Notes under the pieces: model-generated
Told to the model about the DNA's origin: nothing
The model's input: only the letters and a program-made list of their open reading frames with translations
Databases searched by the model: none
Program-made: the position numbers and the translations under genes
In this document: piece after piece, positions 60,264 through 64,000 of the stretch
Layout: each line of letters opens with the position of its first letter
Numbering within the stretch: position 1 is the first letter of the stretch
Assembly: GCF_004015795.1 (NCBI RefSeq)
Contig: NZ_ML137221.1
Location: 62,001-126,000 of the forward strand
Source: Falsirhodobacter deserti
Lineage (GTDB): Bacteria > Pseudomonadota > Alphaproteobacteria > Rhodobacterales > Rhodobacteraceae
Direction of reading: 5' to 3'
Length of the DNA: 64,000 nt

Positions 60264-60980
60264 ATGTCGGTTCTGTCATCGCCGCGGAAGGCGATCCGGG
60301 CAGTCCTTTTCGCCCAGGTGGCGCTGGCGGGGGCGATCGTGGCCCTGGACCTGCTGGGAGCGCCGGACACTGCCGCGCCGGGGCTTTTCGCCCCGCCGGC
60401 CGAAGGCCCCAGCGTCCGGCCCTATCGCCCCGACCTGCGCCCCGCCGCGCCCGGAACGCCAGCGATGCGGCCGATGTCGAAGTCGCTGGTATTCACTGCC
60501 GAGGACGGGGCGATCCGCGTCACCGGCCAGATCGCACCCGGTGATGCCGACAGGTTCGTGTCATGGCTGGATCAGAACCGGCTTGCCGAAACCAGTGTCT
60601 CGCTGGACAGTTCCGGCGGATCGGTTCCGGACGGTATGGCCATCGGACGGACCATCCGCTCTGCCGGATATACGACCGAAGTGGCCGAAGGTTCTGTCTG
60701 CATGTCTGCCTGCCCCTACATGCTGGCAGGCGGCGTGGAACGCATTGTGGCCAAGGGCGGCATCGTCGGCGTTCACCAGCATTATTTCGGCGAGAACACG
60801 ATCCTGCCCGCTTTCATGGCCGTGAAGGACGTGCAGCGTGGGCAGGCAAGCGTGATGGACTTCCTGACGGAAATGGGGGTGGACCTGCGCGTGATGTCCT
60901 ATGCCCTCAGAACCCCGCCGGAGGAGATCTATGTCCTTGATCCGGATCTGATGCGTGACCTGCGGCTGACGACGCACTGA
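60264..60980 (+). CDS. Membrane-anchored ClpP/crotonase-fold periplasmic protein (COG3904-like)
   Basis: The 238-residue protein has an N-terminal anchor helix (about residues 11-31), a proline-rich linker (about 35-70) and a ClpP/SppA-like domain from 75 to 235. Visible landmarks are SLDSSGGSVPDGMAIGRTIR (oxyanion-loop-like SGGS, 116-120), then EGSVCMSACPYMLAGG with candidate nucleophile S148, and VGVHQHYF with candidate base H171 or H173. This is the layout of clp-fold serine proteases, but activity is unproven. It is translated right after the membrane protein (2-base gap), which suggests a protease-like enzyme tethered beside it at the inner membrane. Confidence 0.85.
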   Translation: MSVLSSPRKAIRAVLFAQVALAGAIVALDLLGAPDTAAPGLFAPPAEGPSVRPYRPDLRPAAPGTPAMRPMSKSLVFTAEDGAIRVTGQIAPGDADRFVSWLDQNRLAETSVSLDSSGGSVPDGMAIGRTIRSAGYTTEVAEGSVCMSACPYMLAGGVERIVAKGGIVGVHQHYFGENTILPAFMAVKDVQRGQASVMDFLTEMGVDLRVMSYALRTPPEEIYVLDPDLMRDLRLTTH

Positions 60981-61050
60981 CACTGCGTCACCAGTTGCGG
61001 TGGCACTGGGGCGCATGACGCGGGAAGCGCCGCGGCCTTCCTGCGGCCAC

Positions 61051-61950
61051 TTATGGCGCTTGGCGCGCAAGACCAGCGGGACGGCCCGCCTCCTTCCGCA
61101 TCCAGTCAAGAAGCGCCCTCATCGCAGGATTGAGGTTACGATCCGCGGGGATGGTCAGCCAATAGCCGCCAAGCGTCACGGTCGTGTCGAAAGGTTGCAC
61201 AAGGCGCGCTGAGGCGAGATCGGCCTCGAACATCGGCAGGGGAAGAAGGGCGATGCCGTGCCCGCGCGCCGCCAGATCCGCCATCGCAATGGAACTGTCA
61301 AAAACCGGGCCGGTCGGTGCAGGACCAGCCACCCCTGCCTCGCCGAACCATTGGGTCCATTCGTCGCTGCGATAGCTGCGAAGCAGCCTTTGCTTGGGCA
61401 GGTCCTCCGGGCCGGTCAGTTGCGCCGCAACCTCCGGCGTGCAAAGCGGTGACATGGGCACTGGCATGATCGGCAGCGCCTCCAGGCCGGGCCAGCGCCC
61501 GTTTCCGAAGCGGACAGCCAGATCCAGCCCCTCGCGGGCAATCTCCACGCGGTTATTGTGGGTTGAAATGCGCAGGACAATCTCGGGGAACTGCCTCTCG
61601 AACGAGGCGAGGCGCGGGATCAACCATCCTGCGGCAAAGGTTGTCACGACGCCAAGGTTCAGAACTTCCACCTGGCGCTGGCCGGAAACACGATCAAGGG
61701 CCCGGCCGATGTCGTTCAGGCTGCGCTCCAGCACGGGGAAGATGATCTGCGCTTCTTCCGTCAGGGTCAGCCCGGCGGGGGTTCTCAGGAACAGTGTTGC
61801 GCCGATCAACTCCTCCAACCGTGCGATCTGGTGACTGACGGCGGCCTGCGTCACGCGCAGTTCCACCGCCGCGCGGGTGAAGCTTCCTTGCCGCGCAGCC
61901 ACTTCGAAAGCGCGCAGGGCGTTCAACGGAATGTCGGGCCGATCTGCCAT
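61051..61950 (-). CDS. LysR-family regulator, AmpR/GcvA type
   Basis: The 299-residue protein begins MADRPDIPLNALRAFEVAAR, the start style of AmpR/GcvA regulators. It has an HTH at QGSFTRAAVELRVTQAAVSH and the AmpR-like effector domain (RFGNGRWPGLEALPIMPVPM, SSIAMADLAARGHGIALLPL). The ATG at 61950 is chosen over upstream in-frame starts on family length. It is divergent from a class A beta-lactamase gene 105 bases away, the classic arrangement of an AmpR-type activator and its lactamase. Inducer is presumably a muropeptide or beta-lactam signal, by analogy. Confidence 0.9.
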   Translation of the reverse strand: MADRPDIPLNALRAFEVAARQGSFTRAAVELRVTQAAVSHQIARLEELIGATLFLRTPAGLTLTEEAQIIFPVLERSLNDIGRALDRVSGQRQVEVLNLGVVTTFAAGWLIPRLASFERQFPEIVLRISTHNNRVEIAREGLDLAVRFGNGRWPGLEALPIMPVPMSPLCTPEVAAQLTGPEDLPKQRLLRSYRSDEWTQWFGEAGVAGPAPTGPVFDSSIAMADLAARGHGIALLPLPMFEADLASARLVQPFDTTVTLGGYWLTIPADRNLNPAMRALLDWMRKEAGRPAGLARQAP

Positions 61951-61956
61951 GAGTTT

Positions 61957-62029
61957 ATCTTGTGCCGATCCTGAGGCTTTGTCGTCTCCCTCCACCATAT
62001 CGACTGCTTTACGACAAACGACACAAGAT
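61957..62029. promoter_or_regulatory. Nested inverted repeats in LysR/beta-lactamase spacer
   Basis: An outer repeat ATCTTGTG (61957-61964) pairs with CACAAGAT (62022-62029) and an inner TTTGTCGT (61978-61985) with ACGACAAA (62011-62018). Both share the same centre region near 61993-61998. They lie between the divergent starts and are candidate binding sites for the AmpR-like regulator. Confidence 0.5.
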
Positions 62030-62055
62030 TTCTTCATCCAGACAGGAAACAGCTG

Positions 62056-62931
62056 ATGGTGTCCCTACCCCTTTTTCTGCGGCGGCTTGCCGACGCCGCC
62101 GCAGCAACGCTTCTGGCCGCCCCCGCTTTGCATGCAGCGCCGGATCCGCTTCCCGCCACCATCACCCGGTGGGAAACGCAGCTTTCCGCCCGCATCGGCG
62201 TGGCCCTGCATGACAGCGGGTCGGGCCAAAGCTGGGGCTACCGCGAGGATGAACGGTTTCCCCTGAACAGCACGGTCAAGGTTCCGATCTGCGGCGGGAT
62301 TCTGGCGCTTGCCGATCAGGACCAGCTTGAGCTGGAGGAAGGCGTCACGATCACGGAAGGCGATATCCTTTCCTATGCCCCTGTCACCCGCGAACATGTG
62401 GGGGAACAGCTGACGGTAAGCGATCTGTGTTTTGCGGCGCTGGATCGCAGCGACAACACCGCTGCAAACCTGCTGATCAGGCGGGCGGGCGGCGTGGGCG
62501 CACTGACGGAATTCCTGCGCGGGATCGGTGACGATGTGACCCGTCTGGACCGGATGGAACCCGAGTTGAACAGCTACGACACCGGAGAGCTGCGCGACAC
62601 CACCACCCCCGCCGCCATGATCGCCACGCTTCAGCGGCTGGCGCAGGGAGATGCGTTGCAACCTGCCTCGCAGGAACGGCTGGTTGGCTGGATGCAGCCG
62701 GGCGGCGTGACGGGTCCGCTTCTTCGCCCCTCGATCCCCGAAGGATGGGACATCGCCGACAAGTCAGGTGCCGGTGATAACAGCCGCAGCATCGTGGCGA
62801 TGATCACCCCGCCAGGTGGCGCGCCCGCTTTCCTTGCCATCTACATCGCGCAAACCGATGCCGACCTGAACACGCGCAACGCCGCCGTGGCCGAAATCGG
62901 CGCGGAACTCGTCCGGATACTGAAGGACTAG
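62056..62931 (+). CDS. bla: Class A beta-lactamase
   Basis: The 291-residue protein has a signal peptide (cleavage near HAAPD, about residue 28) and the class A motifs: S72-x-x-K75 (STVKV), S132-D-N134, the omega-loop E168PELN172 and K236-S-G238 in place of the more common KTG. C79 and C125 correspond to the TEM C77-C123 disulfide pair. It hydrolyses beta-lactams in the periplasm. It is divergent from an AmpR-like LysR gene, so it is probably inducible. Its stop shares a CTAG with the stop of the convergent antiporter gene. The spectrum cannot be read from sequence alone. Confidence 0.95.
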   Translation: MVSLPLFLRRLADAAAATLLAAPALHAAPDPLPATITRWETQLSARIGVALHDSGSGQSWGYREDERFPLNSTVKVPICGGILALADQDQLELEEGVTITEGDILSYAPVTREHVGEQLTVSDLCFAALDRSDNTAANLLIRRAGGVGALTEFLRGIGDDVTRLDRMEPELNSYDTGELRDTTTPAAMIATLQRLAQGDALQPASQERLVGWMQPGGVTGPLLRPSIPEGWDIADKSGAGDNSRSIVAMITPPGGAPAFLAIYIAQTDADLNTRNAAVAEIGAELVRILKD

Positions 62932-64000
62932 GCCTGTCCTTCATCCCTTCGGTTCAACCAGCGGGCGACGCGCCCCAGCGTCAGTCCCTGCACGAGGATC
63001 GAGAAGACGACAACCGCATAGGTGGCTGCAAGGATCAATGCCTTCCATTCGCTGTCGGGCAATGACAGTGCCAGCGCGATGGAAATGCCGCCCTTCAGCC
63101 CGCCCCATGTCATCAGAGGGATCACGTCGCGCCCCTCCTTGCGGATGGGGCGCAGCATGAGGATCGGCAGTGCCACCGCAAGAAGCCGGGCCACCAGTGC
63201 AAGTCCGATGGTAGCCGGCAGCGCAATCCACATGTCCGATGACACGGTCAACTGGAAGATCTCCATCCCGATCATAAGGAACAGGGTCGCGTTCAGGATA
63301 TCGTCGATCAGCCGCCAGAATCCGTCGACATAGGTGCGCGTTTCCTCTGACATGGCATCCCGCCGGCCCACGCTGCCGATCATCAGACCGGCTACCACCG
63401 CCATGATCGGGGCCGAAACCTCCAGCGCCAGTGCCAGTTCATAGCCGCCGAAGGCGAGCGCCAGCGTGATCATCACCTCCAGCGGGTAATCGTTCATTCG
63501 CCGCATGATCTGGAATACGCCCCAGCCCAGCACTGCGCCCAGAAGCGCGCCGCCCGCAGCCTCGCGCAGGAAAAGTTCGGCGGCGGCGGCAAGATGGAAC
63601 GTGCCTGCGCCATGCCCGCCTTCGGAGGGAAAAGCCAGCCCCACCAGCAGCAAAAACACCACATAGCCGACGCCGTCGTTGAAAAGCGACTCTCCGGCAA
63701 TCTTGGTTTCAAGGCTTTGCCGTATCTTGGCGTCCTGCAAGATCCCCAGCACCGCCACTGGATCGGTGGGAGAGATCAGGGCCCCGAAAACCAGCGCCAC
63801 CAGCAGCGGCATCCCCGTGATCCAGGAAAAGCCGGTGCCCACGATAGCCGCGGAGATGGCAATGCCAAGTGTCGCCATCAGCAGCACCGGCAGCGCCTCG
63901 CGCTTGAGATGCTCCAGCGGGACATGAAGCGCGCCGGCGAACAGCAAAAGCCCGAGCATTCCGTCCAGCAAGGAACCGGAAAACTCCATTGACGTCACAA
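62928..64000 (-). CDS. CPA1-family Na+/H+ antiporter (NhaP-like), N-terminus beyond window
   Basis: At least 356 residues of a polytopic membrane protein are present. Conserved segments are FGALISPTDPVAVLGILQDA and GESLFNDGVGYVVFLLLVGL, which holds the ND motif of the ion-binding site, plus MTWGGLKGGISIALALSLPD near the C-terminus. This is the CPA1/NhaP pattern, exchanging cytoplasmic Na+ or K+ for H+. The GTG at 63998 is unlikely to be the true start because the family has further helices upstream; the gene continues beyond the right edge. No cytoplasmic TrkA domain is present at the C-terminus, which ends soon after the last helix (ARWLNRRDEGQA). Confidence 0.9.
   Translation of the reverse strand, partial: VTSMEFSGSLLDGMLGLLLFAGALHVPLEHLKREALPVLLMATLGIAISAAIVGTGFSWITGMPLLVALVFGALISPTDPVAVLGILQDAKIRQSLETKIAGESLFNDGVGYVVFLLLVGLAFPSEGGHGAGTFHLAAAAELFLREAAGGALLGAVLGWGVFQIMRRMNDYPLEVMITLALAFGGYELALALEVSAPIMAVVAGLMIGSVGRRDAMSEETRTYVDGFWRLIDDILNATLFLMIGMEIFQLTVSSDMWIALPATIGLALVARLLAVALPILMLRPIRKEGRDVIPLMTWGGLKGGISIALALSLPDSEWKALILAATYAVVVFSILVQGLTLGRVARWLNRRDEGQA

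Noticed and set aside
1-64000. CRISPR arrays, prophage or toxin-antitoxin defence modules
   Set aside because: No regularly spaced repeats, phage structural genes, integrases or paired small toxin/antitoxin genes were recognised in the window.

Overview
The window is a chromosome- or megaplasmid-like stretch of a GC-rich alphaproteobacterium. Gene content (TRAP and ABC sugar transporters, Weimberg-type enzymes, a MesX/MesD methionine synthase pair, a B12 riboswitch, a GlgE operon), codon use and tight ATGA/GTGA overlaps suggest the Rhodobacteraceae (Paracoccus/Rhodobacter/Haematobacter-like). The species cannot be fixed from the sequence alone. No rRNA, tRNA, CRISPR array or intact mobile element was seen.

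Layout. 0-6.3 kb: end of a CitMHS transporter, its terminator, an ISNCY-like transposase relic, then a LysR gene divergent from an FMN/FAD oxidoreductase plus an orphan peptide-type binding protein. 6.8-19.1 kb: a sugar/sugar-acid locus with a Gfo/Idh oxidoreductase convergent to dgoK, then a long operon: DapA-type lyase, enolase-superfamily dehydratase, complete CUT1 ABC transporter, epimerase-like dehydrogenase, an IclR regulator fused to an SMP-30 lactonase, and an SDR. It ends in a decayed aldose 1-epimerase. 19.8-24.7 kb: LysR/mmsA pair, a cluster of relics (FCD-GntR, enolase superfamily, TctA), an HpcH/HpaI aldolase and a NUDIX hydrolase. 25-27.3 kb: a cobalamin riboswitch followed by mesX-mesD (B12-independent methionine synthesis). 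27.5-27.7 kb: MFS relic. 28-33.7 kb: a second complete CUT1 ABC operon with a Gfo/Idh enzyme, divergent from a LysR. 34.8-45.8 kb: a sugar-acid locus with a TRAP transporter, xylX-like dehydratase, GntR regulator and FAD-linked dehydrogenase on one strand, and denD-like, HIBADH-family and xylD-like genes on the other. 46-47 kb: relics of an amino-acid ABC transporter. 47-49 kb: DUF3237 protein with a tannase-family esterase. 49.4-58.8 kb: glgE, treS-maltokinase fusion, glgB, and convergent malQ. 59-61 kb: an uncharacterised membrane protein plus a ClpP/crotonase-fold periplasmic protein. 61-64 kb: AmpR-like LysR divergent from a class A beta-lactamase, then an NhaP-type antiporter cut by the window edge.

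How it fits together. Most intact genes import and catabolise sugars and sugar acids. Each catabolic block has its own transporter and usually its own regulator. The 10-18 kb operon carries the enzyme types needed to oxidise a sugar, open the lactone, dehydrate the aldonate and cleave the 2-keto-3-deoxy acid. The 35-46 kb locus carries the two dehydratases of a Weimberg-type route. The GlgE operon turns trehalose into branched alpha-glucan. Between the intact operons lie at least five decay zones of frameshifted transport and catabolism genes, which points to continuing loss of catabolic functions.

The most interesting items are the IclR-SMP-30 fusion, the B12 riboswitch ahead of mesXD, the membrane-protein/ClpP-like pair at 59-61 kb, the esterase lacking the tannase disulfide cysteines, and a palindrome shared by the two divergent arms of the Weimberg-type locus.
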